Positions 45,011 to 53,247 of a DNA stretch of 64,000 nt are shown in pieces. Both the position numbers and the translations under genes were made by a program. Below the pieces are notes generated by a model. It did no database searches, was not told where the DNA came from, and saw only the letters and a program-made list of their open reading frames with translations. Numbering within the stretch: the first letter of the stretch is position 1; each line of letters begins with the position of its first letter. This stretch comes from Lachnospiraceae bacterium (GTDB taxonomy: Bacteria; Bacillota; Clostridia; Lachnospirales; Lachnospiraceae), in assembly GCA_021153185.1 (NCBI GenBank), contig JAGKTY010000002.1, positions 61,522 through 125,521 of the forward strand, read 5' to 3'.

Positions 45011-45769
45011 ATGAAAAAACGTTTATTAGTATTAGGTTTAATCACTTGCATGATGGGACTTACCGCTTGCGGAAGTCAGCAGCAGACAGAGCCGTTTATC
45101 TCTGAAGAGGAAGCTGTTTTTTATGCAGATAATCTTATCGCAGAGATTGACCAGGTTGTTTCTCAGGGACAGGTTGATATGGTACTTCAGCAGAACCCGG
45201 AGCTTGAGAGTGTTTTTACAAGCTGGAACGCTGCGAAAGAAGATTTAGGTGATTATAACGAAATTCTTGATAATGACGTTGAAATCGACACAGATAAAGC
45301 AGTCATCAACGTTAGAATCAATGGTACAGGTGTGCAGCCGGATGGCTCACCGCGTGAGGCTGTCGTTGAAGTCATTTTCAATGAAGATCTCACAATCTCA
45401 AGTGTAACAACAAATGTACAGTACACAATGGGTGAGACGATGACAAAAGCCGCCCTCAATACATTACTTGGTATGGGTACTGTATTTGCAATCTTAATTC
45501 TGATCAGTCTGATTATTGCATGCTTTGGATTTATTCCAAAAATTCAGGCTGCATTCAAGAAGAAAGAGACAGCTGCAAACGAAAAAGCACAGGCAGTTGA
45601 TTCCGCCGTTGCACAGATTGCAGCAGCAGAGGAGCTTTCAGATGACACTGAGCTTGTTGCGGTTATCGCAGCAGCAATTGCAGCAAGTGAAGGCACAAGC
45701 ACGGATGGATTTGTTGTAAGAAGCATTAAGAGAGCAAATACAAATAAATGGGCAAGAGCCAATTTTTAA
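45011..45769 (+). CDS. OadG-like lipoprotein, gamma subunit of the Na+-pumping decarboxylase
   Basis: 252 residues. A signal peptide with lipobox (LTACGSQ) and an extracytoplasmic region of about 110 residues come first. A transmembrane helix follows (about 155-178, near TVFAILILISLIIACFGFI), then an Ala/Glu-rich cytosolic tail. Small membrane gamma subunits tether the carboxyltransferase to the beta subunit; the extra lipoprotein-like N-terminal part is longer than in classic OadG. The start ATG at 45011 has AAAGGG upstream. Assignment rests on the membrane segment and the operon. Confidence 0.75.
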   Translation: MKKRLLVLGLITCMMGLTACGSQQQTEPFISEEEAVFYADNLIAEIDQVVSQGQVDMVLQQNPELESVFTSWNAAKEDLGDYNEILDNDVEIDTDKAVINVRINGTGVQPDGSPREAVVEVIFNEDLTISSVTTNVQYTMGETMTKAALNTLLGMGTVFAILILISLIIACFGFIPKIQAAFKKKETAANEKAQAVDSAVAQIAAAEELSDDTELVAVIAAAIAASEGTSTDGFVVRSIKRANTNKWARANF

Positions 45770-45785
45770 TTAGGAGGATTTTACA

Positions 45786-46151
45786 ATGAAAAATTATACA
45801 ATTACCGTAAATGGCAATGTTTATGATGTAGTCGTAGAAGAGGGCGCATCTACAGGTGCAGTAAGCGCACCAAAGGCAGCACCGAAAGCAGCACCAAAGG
45901 CAGCTCCAAAAGCAGCAGCTCCGGCAGGTGGCGCAGGTTCTGTTAAGATTGAAGCCGGTGCAGCCGGAAAAGTATTCAAGGTAGAAGCAAGCGTAGGCGC
46001 AGCTGTTAAGAAAGGTGATACAGTTCTGATTCTTGAAGCAATGAAGATGGAAATCCCTGTTGTTGCTCCTCAGGATGGTACAGTAGCTAGTATTGATGTA
46101 GCAGTTGGAGATGCTGTTGAAGCAGGCGCAACATTAGCAACATTAAACTAA
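45786..46151 (+). CDS. Biotin carboxyl carrier protein of the decarboxylase
   Basis: 121 residues with an N-terminal beta strand segment, an Ala/Pro/Lys hinge (about 28-50) and a biotinyl domain with EAMKMEI, Lys 87 being the biotin site. It carries the carboxyl group from the carboxyltransferase to the membrane beta subunit. The hinge repeats a short unit (APKA) five times. AGGAGG precedes the start. It corresponds to MmdC/GcdC or the 1.3S transcarboxylase subunit. Confidence 0.93.
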   Translation: MKNYTITVNGNVYDVVVEEGASTGAVSAPKAAPKAAPKAAPKAAAPAGGAGSVKIEAGAAGKVFKVEASVGAAVKKGDTVLILEAMKMEIPVVAPQDGTVASIDVAVGDAVEAGATLATLN

Positions 46152-46185
46152 TTTTTTACTGTAACAGACAGGAGGTCAATGACTG

Positions 46186-47334
46186 ATGGATTATATTTTA
46201 AATACGTTAAGCAATTTGATACATCAGACAGCGTTCTTTAACCTGACAATTGGTAACGTAGCAATGATTATGGTAGCTTGTTTCTTCCTTTATCTTGCTA
46301 TTCGTCATGAGTTTGAACCACTCCTTTTAGTACCGATTGCTTTCGGTATGCTGCTGGTTAACATTTACCCTGACATCATGAAACCATTTGGTGAAGGCGG
46401 TGAAGGCGGCGGTTTGCTGTATTACTTCTATATTTTGGACGAGTGGGCAATCTTGCCATCGCTTATTTTCATGGGCGTTGGTGCGATGACAGACTTTGGT
46501 CCGCTTATTGCCAATCCTAAGAGCTTCTTGCTCGGTGCAAGTGCACAGTTTGGTATTTTTGTAGCTTACTTCGGAGCTATTTTCCTTGGCTTCAACGACA
46601 AAGCAGCTGCAGCAATTTCTATTATCGGTGGTGCCGATGGCCCTACATCAATCTTCCTTGCCGGAAAGCTTGGACAGACTGCACTTCTTGGACCGATCGC
46701 GGTAGCGGCATATTCTTATATGTCTTTGGTACCGATTATTCAGCCACCAATCATGAAATTACTCACAACGGAAAAAGAGCGTAAAATCAAGATGGCACAG
46801 CTTCGTCCTGTATCAAAGCTTGAGAAAATCCTTTTCCCAATTATCGTAACAATTATTGTATGTTTATTATTGCCAACAACAGCTCCGCTTGTAGGTATGC
46901 TTATGCTTGGTAACTTATTCAGAGAGTCAGGTGTTGTCCGCCAGCTTCAGGAGACAGCTTCAAACGCTCTGATGTACATCGTTGTTATTATCCTTGGTAC
47001 ATCTGTTGGTGCAACAACAAGTGCAGAGGCATTCCTTAACAAAGAGACAATCTTCATTGTTATCTTAGGACTTATTGCTTTCGCATTTGGTACAGCGGCC
47101 GGTGTATTGTTTGGAAAACTGATGTGTGTACTGACACATGGCGGCGTAAACCCACTCATTGGTTCAGCAGGTGTATCTGCCGTTCCGATGGCAGCACGTG
47201 TATCGCAGAAAGTTGGTGCAGAAGCAGATCCTTCGAACTTCCTTTTGATGCATGCGATGGGACCTAACGTTGCCGGAGTTATTGGTACTGCCGTAGCAGC
47301 CGGAACATTCATGGCTGTATTTGGCGTATTCTAA
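46186..47334 (+). CDS. oadB: Na+-translocating decarboxylase beta subunit
   Basis: 382 residues, about nine to eleven membrane helices. Conserved parts are IGVGAMTDFGPLIANP-like (here MGVGAMTDFGPLIANP) and IGGADGPTSIF, which in known OadB contain Na+ and carboxybiotin-binding residues, plus a second inverted half with SAVPMAARVSQ. It decarboxylates carboxybiotin and exports Na+. AGGAGG precedes the start. OadA-like protein follows. Confidence 0.95.
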   Translation: MDYILNTLSNLIHQTAFFNLTIGNVAMIMVACFFLYLAIRHEFEPLLLVPIAFGMLLVNIYPDIMKPFGEGGEGGGLLYYFYILDEWAILPSLIFMGVGAMTDFGPLIANPKSFLLGASAQFGIFVAYFGAIFLGFNDKAAAAISIIGGADGPTSIFLAGKLGQTALLGPIAVAAYSYMSLVPIIQPPIMKLLTTEKERKIKMAQLRPVSKLEKILFPIIVTIIVCLLLPTTAPLVGMLMLGNLFRESGVVRQLQETASNALMYIVVIILGTSVGATTSAEAFLNKETIFIVILGLIAFAFGTAAGVLFGKLMCVLTHGGVNPLIGSAGVSAVPMAARVSQKVGAEADPSNFLLMHAMGPNVAGVIGTAVAAGTFMAVFGVF

Positions 47335-47360
47335 GTTATTCGTTTATGGAGGAAATAAAA

Positions 47361-48782
47361 ATGGCTGAAAAAAAACCAATTAAAATTACGGAAACGATCT
47401 TACGTGATGCACATCAGTCGTTGATCGCTACGAGAATGCCAACAGAGCTGATGCTTCCTATCCTTGACAAAATGGATAAAGTTGGTTATCACTCAATCGA
47501 GTGCTGGGGTGGTGCAACATTTGATGCTTCACTTCGTTTCTTAAAAGAAGATCCATGGGAGCGTCTTCGTAAAATCAAAGACGGATGCCCTAACACACCG
47601 CTTCAGATGTTATTCAGAGGTCAGAATATCTTAGGATACAGACCATACGCTGATGACGTTGTATACGCATTTGTAGAGAAATCAATCGCAAACGGTATTG
47701 ATATCATCCGTATCTTCGACTGCCTTAACGATATCCGTAACTTACAGGCAGCTGTAGATGCAACAAACAAAATCAAAAAACAGGAAGGCAGAGGACAGGC
47801 TCAGGTTGCACTTTCTTACACATTAGGTGATGCATACACAATGGATTACTGGATGGATATGGCTAAGAAAATCGAAGAGATGGGTGCAGATTCTATCTGT
47901 ATCAAGGATATGGCCGGTCTTTTGGTTCCATACAAAGCAACAGAGCTTATTACAGCAATGAAGAGTGTAACAAAGCTTCCAATTCAGCTTCATACACACT
48001 ATACTTCAGGTGTTGCTTCAATGACATACTTAAAAGCAGTAGAAGCAGGAGTTGATGTAATCGACTGTGCAATGAGCCCATTTGCTATGGGTACTTCTCA
48101 GCCTGCTACAGAGGTTATGGTTGAGACGTTCAAAGGTACAGAGTACGATACAGGATTTGACCAGAATCTTCTTTCAGAGATTGCTGATCACTTCAGACCA
48201 TACAGAGATGAGTGTCTTGAGTCAGGACTTCTCAATCCGAAGGTTATGGGTGTTGATATCAAAACACTTCTTTATCAGGTACCTGGTGGTATGTTATCAA
48301 ACATGGTATCACAGCTCAAAGAGCAGAACGCTGAGGATAAATACTATGATGTATTAAAAGAAATCCCGGAGGTTCGTAAAGATCTTGGTGAGCCACCACT
48401 TGTAACACCTTCTTCACAGATCGTTGGTACGCAGGCTGTATTCAACGTACTCATGGGAGAACGTTACAAAATGGCTACTGACCAGACAAAAGATATGCTT
48501 CGCGGTAAATATGGTCAGACAGTAAAACCAATGAACAAAGAAGTTATCGACAAAGTAATTCCGGGTGAGGAAATCCGTACAGAGAGATCCGGTGCTTATG
48601 TTGAGAACGAGATGGACAAGCTCGAGGCTGAGATGAAGGATTGGAAACAGCAGGATGAGGACGTATTGTCATACGCATTGTTCCCACAGGTTGCTACAGA
48701 CTTCTTCAAGTATCGTAAAGCACAGCAGGAGAAAGTTGACCTTTCAAAGGCTGATACAAAAAACGGAGCATATCCGGTGTAA
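47361..48782 (+). CDS. oadA: Oxaloacetate decarboxylase alpha / transcarboxylase 5S-type carboxyltransferase
   Basis: 473 residues with the HMGL-like TIM barrel (TILRDAHQSLIATRM near residue 14, the catalytic Lys in CIKDMAGLL near 180, metal-site LHTHYTSG near 210) and the conserved carboxylase domain. It transfers carboxyl between oxaloacetate/pyruvate and biotin. There is no biotinyl domain at the C-terminus, so it must use the separate carrier. The ATG at 47361 has GGAGG upstream. It closes the cluster, before a terminator. Confidence 0.93.
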   Translation: MAEKKPIKITETILRDAHQSLIATRMPTELMLPILDKMDKVGYHSIECWGGATFDASLRFLKEDPWERLRKIKDGCPNTPLQMLFRGQNILGYRPYADDVVYAFVEKSIANGIDIIRIFDCLNDIRNLQAAVDATNKIKKQEGRGQAQVALSYTLGDAYTMDYWMDMAKKIEEMGADSICIKDMAGLLVPYKATELITAMKSVTKLPIQLHTHYTSGVASMTYLKAVEAGVDVIDCAMSPFAMGTSQPATEVMVETFKGTEYDTGFDQNLLSEIADHFRPYRDECLESGLLNPKVMGVDIKTLLYQVPGGMLSNMVSQLKEQNAEDKYYDVLKEIPEVRKDLGEPPLVTPSSQIVGTQAVFNVLMGERYKMATDQTKDMLRGKYGQTVKPMNKEVIDKVIPGEEIRTERSGAYVENEMDKLEAEMKDWKQQDEDVLSYALFPQVATDFFKYRKAQQEKVDLSKADTKNGAYPV

Positions 48783-48800
48783 TTTAATTTGATGTAACAG

Positions 48801-48840
48801 ATAACGCAGGTTTGTATTTGCAAATCTGCGTTATTTTTTG
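48801..48840 (+). terminator. Intrinsic terminator of the decarboxylase cluster
   Basis: ATAACGCAGGTTTG (48801-48814) pairs with CAAATCTGCGTTAT (48821-48834) with one G-U pair, followed by TTTTT. Confidence 0.9.
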
Positions 48841-48843
48841 TTC

Positions 48844-48891
48844 TTGACAAACACCCCTAAGTTGTTATACGATAACAACAGTTATTGTTGT
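48844..48891 (+). promoter_or_regulatory. Promoter and palindromic operator of the TetR gene
   Basis: TTGACA (48844-48849) with TATACG 16 bp further on. A perfect palindrome GTTGTTAT-ACG-ATAACAAC (48861-48879) covers the -10 region, and a second inverted repeat ACAACA/TGTTGT (48875-48880 and 48886-48891) overlaps it. This layout suits autorepression by the TetR protein. Confidence 0.75.
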
Positions 48892-48913
48892 ACGAATGAA
48901 AGAGGGGTTCATT

Positions 48914-49447
48914 ATGGCTAGAAAACAGAGTATCACAAAGGAAGCAATCTTGCAGGCTGCGTTTGAAATGACAAGAGCAGAGGGGCTTACAAATGTCACA
49001 GCAAGACGTCTTGCTGATCATGCAGGATGTTCAACGCAACCTATTTTCCGTGTGTATTCTGCAATGGATGAGCTATATGGAGAAATTTATGAAATGGCTA
49101 TTTCGTATTTTTCTGACTATTATGCCAATTTTAAAGGTGTCGATCAAACACCGTTTGTGAATTTGGGACTTGCATATATTCAATTTGCAGAGAAAGAACC
49201 ACAATTATTTCAGTTGTTATTTATGGGGGAGAAGCGCAACGGACATAGTCTGATTGAGTTGCTTAACGGCAATGGTGCGCTTGTAAAGGAAATCGGAAAA
49301 GCCGGTGCAAAGGGTAGTGACATCTTTATGAAGATGTGGATATTTATTCACGGTGCAGCATGTATGGTGATTACCGGCGATTATGATTTAACACAGGAAC
49401 AAACAAAACAGTTGTTATTAGAATCGTACCGGGCATATGCAGGCTAA
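48914..49447 (+). CDS. TetR-family transcriptional regulator
   Basis: 177 residues. The N-terminal helix-turn-helix is clear (ITKEAILQAAFEMTRAEGL, then VTARRLADHAGCSTQPIFRVY); the C-terminal ligand domain is of TetR/WHG type. The ATG at 48914 has GAGGGG upstream, and an upstream in-frame ATG at 48896 is less well placed. Its likely target is its own operator palindrome; effector unknown. The next gene starts 10 nt after its stop. Confidence 0.9.
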   Translation: MARKQSITKEAILQAAFEMTRAEGLTNVTARRLADHAGCSTQPIFRVYSAMDELYGEIYEMAISYFSDYYANFKGVDQTPFVNLGLAYIQFAEKEPQLFQLLFMGEKRNGHSLIELLNGNGALVKEIGKAGAKGSDIFMKMWIFIHGAACMVITGDYDLTQEQTKQLLLESYRAYAG

Positions 49448-49457
49448 TGGGGGAACT

Positions 49458-50378
49458 ATGGAGAAGGATATTATCTCTTTGATGAAACAGAAACAGCCGA
49501 AGATGAGCAAAAGCCATAAGGTTATCGCGAATTACATTATGGACAACTATGAGCAGGCTGTTTTTATGACTGCCGCACAGCTTGGAAAAACAGTCGGAAT
49601 CAGTGAATCGACGGTTGTACGTTTTGCGGCGTCACTCGGATATGATGGCTATCCGGAATTTCAAAAGGCACTCGAGGAGTGGGTTAAAAACCGACTGACC
49701 GGCGTTCAGCGTGTCAATGTCAAATACGAAGGAAGCAGTCAGTCCGATGTCATTACAAGTGTATTAAATGCGGATATTGATAAAATAGCACATACAATTG
49801 AACATTTGGATGTGCAGTCATTCGAGACGGCGATAGAGCTTATATTAAATGCAAGACATGTCTATGTGATAGGTCTTCGAAGCTGTGAGCCACTTGCGGA
49901 TTTTTTGAATTTTTATTTGAGTATGATCCGGGAAGACGTGCAATTGGTACGGACGACATCTATGACAGAATTGTTCGAGCAGATGCTCCATGTTGACGAT
50001 CGGGATTGTGTCATCGGAATTAGTTTTCCTCGGTATTCTATGCGTACGCTCAAGGCGATGGAATTTGCAAAGGACCGCAATGCCAAAGTTGTTTGTATTA
50101 CCGATTCGGAGCATTCACCGATGAAATTGTATGCGACAGTCAGCCTATTGGCGAGAAGTGACATGGTTTCTATCGTGGACTCCCTTGTCGCACCGCTCAG
50201 CTTGATTAATGCGCTTGTTGTTGCCATGTGCTTGCAGAGACCGCAGCAGGTTCATAATAATTTAAAAATGCTTGAACAGGCGTGGGGAGATTATCAGGTT
50301 TATCTCAATGATGAAATCAATTTTATCAATGATGAACCGATGCTGAATAATTCGCTTAGGAAAGAGGAAGATGCGTAA
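49458..50378 (+). CDS. MurR/RpiR-family transcriptional regulator
   Basis: 306 residues. The N-terminal helix-turn-helix (AAQLGKTVGISESTVVRFAA) is followed by a SIS sugar-phosphate-binding domain (HVYVIGLRSCEPLADFLNFYL near 137; VCITDSEHSPMKLYA near 215). Members sense phosphosugars and repress or activate sugar genes; no sugar gene is adjacent, so the target is unknown. The ATG at 49458 follows GGGGG; an in-frame ATG at 49437 lies inside the TetR gene. It overlaps the next gene by 8 nt. Confidence 0.92.
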   Translation: MEKDIISLMKQKQPKMSKSHKVIANYIMDNYEQAVFMTAAQLGKTVGISESTVVRFAASLGYDGYPEFQKALEEWVKNRLTGVQRVNVKYEGSSQSDVITSVLNADIDKIAHTIEHLDVQSFETAIELILNARHVYVIGLRSCEPLADFLNFYLSMIREDVQLVRTTSMTELFEQMLHVDDRDCVIGISFPRYSMRTLKAMEFAKDRNAKVVCITDSEHSPMKLYATVSLLARSDMVSIVDSLVAPLSLINALVVAMCLQRPQQVHNNLKMLEQAWGDYQVYLNDEINFINDEPMLNNSLRKEEDA

Positions 50379-51606
50379 AGTATGTGTTGTCGGTGGAGGC
50401 GCCGGCGGTATGATGGCTGCGATTTGGGCAGCAAGAAGCGGACACGATGTGACGCTTTTTGAACACAATGATAAACTAGGGAAAAAATTATTTATTACCG
50501 GAAAAGGACGCTGTAACGTCACCAATGCGTGTGACACAGAGGTCCTTTTTCAAAATGTCATGAAAAATCCGAAGTTTTTATATAGTGCATTTTACGGATT
50601 CGATGCAGATGCGTGTATGCAGTTTTTTGAGAAGCTGGGCGTAAAGCTCAAAACAGAGCGTGGCAATCGCGTATTTCCGTTATCAGACCATTCTTCCGAT
50701 ATTATCAGCGCACTGACCTATGAAATGAGAAGGCTTGGTGTCAGGGTTATAATGGGTGCGCATGTAACGGAGATTTTGATTTCAGACGGCGTCGTGAGCG
50801 GCATTGCATACAAAGAAAAAAACGAAAAAAAGAAAGCGTCATTTGAACGCGTTATATTGGCAACCGGTGGCGTGTCCTATGAACTGACGGGAAGTGATGG
50901 CAGTGGTCTTAAGCTTGCCGCCGGGGCAGGACATACGGTGACGAAGCTTTTTCCGTCGCTTGTACCGCTCTATATCAAGGAGGATTGGTGCAAATCGCTG
51001 ATGGGACTGAGCCTTCGCAATGTCGAAGTGACCATCATGGATGGAAAAAAGACGCTCTTTAAAGAGTTTGGGGAAATGCTGTTTACGCATTACGGTGTAA
51101 GCGGTCCGCTTATTTTGAGCGCAAGCAGTAAGATTACGCAGCGGTGCAGCGAAAAGCAGTATGAACTGTTTATCGACTTAAAGCCGGCGCTGACAAGGGA
51201 ACAATTAGATAAGCGGCTGCTTCGAGAATTCGAAGAAAATAAAAACAAGGCGTTTAAAAACAGTGTCGCTTCTTTGTTCCCGTCAAAACTGATTCCGGTC
51301 ATGGTCGCGTTATCGGGCATCGGGCCGGATACGAAGGTAAATGAGATTACCAAACAACAGAGGCAGGCATTCGTGGAACTCATCAAAAGGGTTCCATTAA
51401 CCATTGAAAAAACAAGTGATTTCAGGGAAGCGATTATTACGCGTGGCGGCGTGTCGGTCAAAGAAGTAAACCCGTCAACGATGGAGAGTAAAATTATATC
51501 GGGACTGTTCTTTGCCGGGGAGATGCTTGATCTGGATGCGCTTACGGGTGGATTCAATTTACAGATTGCGTGGTCAACAGGATATTTGGCGGGCGTGAGT
51601 GTGTGA
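50371..51606 (+). CDS. HI0933/BaiN-like FAD-dependent oxidoreductase
   Basis: 411 residues. FAD-binding GGGAGGMMAAIWAARSG at the N-terminus, then GKGRCNVTNA, typical of the HI0933 family, and the closing GGFNLQIAWSTGYLAG. Family members include proteins annotated BaiN (bile acid or steroid reduction), but most have no known substrate. It overlaps the RpiR gene with the ribosome-binding site in its 3' end. The substrate is not inferable. Confidence 0.9.
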   Translation: MRKVCVVGGGAGGMMAAIWAARSGHDVTLFEHNDKLGKKLFITGKGRCNVTNACDTEVLFQNVMKNPKFLYSAFYGFDADACMQFFEKLGVKLKTERGNRVFPLSDHSSDIISALTYEMRRLGVRVIMGAHVTEILISDGVVSGIAYKEKNEKKKASFERVILATGGVSYELTGSDGSGLKLAAGAGHTVTKLFPSLVPLYIKEDWCKSLMGLSLRNVEVTIMDGKKTLFKEFGEMLFTHYGVSGPLILSASSKITQRCSEKQYELFIDLKPALTREQLDKRLLREFEENKNKAFKNSVASLFPSKLIPVMVALSGIGPDTKVNEITKQQRQAFVELIKRVPLTIEKTSDFREAIITRGGVSVKEVNPSTMESKIISGLFFAGEMLDLDALTGGFNLQIAWSTGYLAGVSV

Positions 51607-51615
51607 AAAATGCGT

Positions 51616-51666
51616 GATTTTGAAGTTCGCCTTTTATAGTTCATCTTTGGGCGAACATGAAAAATC
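51616..51666 (+). terminator. Imperfect hairpin after the flavoprotein gene
   Basis: GATTTTGAAGTTCGCC (51616-51631) is nearly complementary to 51650-51666 (GGCGAAC core, AAAATC end). No T run follows; function unclear, perhaps a 3' end or processing structure before cmk. Confidence 0.4.
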
Positions 51667-51726
51667 ATAATCATATGGTGGAATGTTTGTTAAGTGGAAA
51701 TTTTGTATAAGTAGGAGAGAGTAAAT

Positions 51727-52395
51727 ATGAGTTTTCAGATTGCAGTTGATGGGCCGGCGGGTGCCGGAAAGAGTACGATTGCCAAAAAGGTTGCGGCAAA
51801 GCTTGGCGTCGTTTATGTGGATACGGGTGCAATGTACCGTGCGATGGCACTGTATTTATATAGAAAGGGAATTTCCGCAGATGACCAGGCAGGAATTAGT
51901 GCAAGTTGCAATGATGCAGATATTTCCATAGCATATGAGGATGGAAAACAGGTTGTCCTTTTGGATGGACAAAATGTGAATGATTATATCCGTACGCCGG
52001 AGGTTTCACAGATGGCGTCAAAGAGCTCTGCAAATCCGGATGTCAGAAAGAAGCTTGTACAGCTTCAGCAAAAGCTTGCAGAGACGACATCGGTCATTAT
52101 GGATGGAAGAGATATCGGTAGCTGCGTGCTTCCGAATGCGGATGTCAAAGTCTATTTGACCGCATCAAGCAGGGTGCGTGCACAGAGACGCTATGACGAG
52201 CTTGTAGCTTCGGGAATTGATTGTGATCTTGACCAAATCGAACGGGAGATTATAGAGCGGGATGAGCGTGATATGACAAGGGAACATTCCCCACTTGTAC
52301 AGGTGCCGGATGCAACGCTGATTGATTCGTCGTATATGAGCGTAGATGAGGTGGTGGATGCAATTATTGCACTTGTCTCATCAAAAGAGGAGTAA
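51727..52395 (+). CDS. cmk: Cytidylate kinase
   Basis: 222 residues. Phosphorylates CMP and dCMP. The P-loop GPAGAGKSTIAKKVA is near residue 10, then VDTGAMYRA and the MDGRDIG motif near 123, ending in a lid/C-terminal helix. It has the normal gene order cmk-ispH-rpsA of Clostridia. AGGAGAG precedes the start. Two bases separate its stop from the region before ispH. Confidence 0.97.
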   Translation: MSFQIAVDGPAGAGKSTIAKKVAAKLGVVYVDTGAMYRAMALYLYRKGISADDQAGISASCNDADISIAYEDGKQVVLLDGQNVNDYIRTPEVSQMASKSSANPDVRKKLVQLQQKLAETTSVIMDGRDIGSCVLPNADVKVYLTASSRVRAQRRYDELVASGIDCDLDQIEREIIERDERDMTREHSPLVQVPDATLIDSSYMSVDEVVDAIIALVSSKEE

Positions 52396-52398
52396 TTT

Positions 52399-53247
52399 AT
52401 GGAAGTAAGACTTGCAAAATCAGCAGGGTTTTGTTTTGGCGTAAGGCGCGCCGTGGAGCAGGTGTATGACCAGCTTGACAAGGCGGAGGCAATTTACACA
52501 TACGGACCGATTATTCATAATGAGCAGGTTGTCGGTGACCTTGAAAAGCGGGGCGTCTGTGTGATTGAAGACAGAGCGCAGCTTGGAAATATTACCAAAG
52601 GAACGGTTGTCATCCGTTCGCATGGCGTTGAGAAACGTGTTTATGAGCAGATGCAAAAGCAGGGACTGAATATTGTAGATGCGACTTGTCCGTTTGTGAA
52701 GAAAATCCATAACATTGTTTCGGAAAAAAGCAGAGAAGGAATGGGTATTATCATTGTTGGGAATGATAAACATCCTGAAGTGGAAGGAATCAAGGGATGG
52801 TGCGAAACAACGCCGATTGTGATTGAAAATGCTGACGAGGCAGAAGGATTTGTGCCGGAATTGGGAAAGCAGTATTGTGTTGTGTCGCAAACGACATTTA
52901 ACTACAATAAATTTCAAGAATTAGTTGAAATTTTTCAAAAAAAAGGTTATGATATTAGTGTTGTGAATACGATTTGTAACGCAACAGAGGAACGTCAGCA
53001 GGAAGCAAGACAGATTGCAGCTGATGTTGACTGTATGATAGTGATAGGCGGTACTCATAGTTCCAATACGCGCAAGCTATACGAGATTTGCCAAAAGGAA
53101 TGTGAGAACACTTATTTTATACAGACACTGGATGACTTGCATTTAGATGTAGCTAAATCGACTCGACTGGTGGGAATTACCGCAGGGGCGTCTACCCCAA
53201 ACAATATCATTGAGGAGGTTCAAAATTATGTCAGAATTAACTTTTGA
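52399..53247 (+). CDS. ispH: 4-hydroxy-3-methylbut-2-enyl diphosphate reductase
   Basis: 282 residues. Last step of the methylerythritol phosphate pathway, a [4Fe-4S] enzyme that yields IPP and DMAPP. The three cluster cysteines are visible: Cys 12 (GFCFGVRRAV), Cys 97 (ATCPFVKKIH) and Cys 193 (CNATEERQ). It complements dxs and ispA at 2-4.7 kb. In many Clostridia ispH is fused to an S1-domain protein; here the two genes only overlap by 20 nt. Confidence 0.97.
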   Translation: MEVRLAKSAGFCFGVRRAVEQVYDQLDKAEAIYTYGPIIHNEQVVGDLEKRGVCVIEDRAQLGNITKGTVVIRSHGVEKRVYEQMQKQGLNIVDATCPFVKKIHNIVSEKSREGMGIIIVGNDKHPEVEGIKGWCETTPIVIENADEAEGFVPELGKQYCVVSQTTFNYNKFQELVEIFQKKGYDISVVNTICNATEERQQEARQIAADVDCMIVIGGTHSSNTRKLYEICQKECENTYFIQTLDDLHLDVAKSTRLVGITAGASTPNNIIEEVQNYVRINF

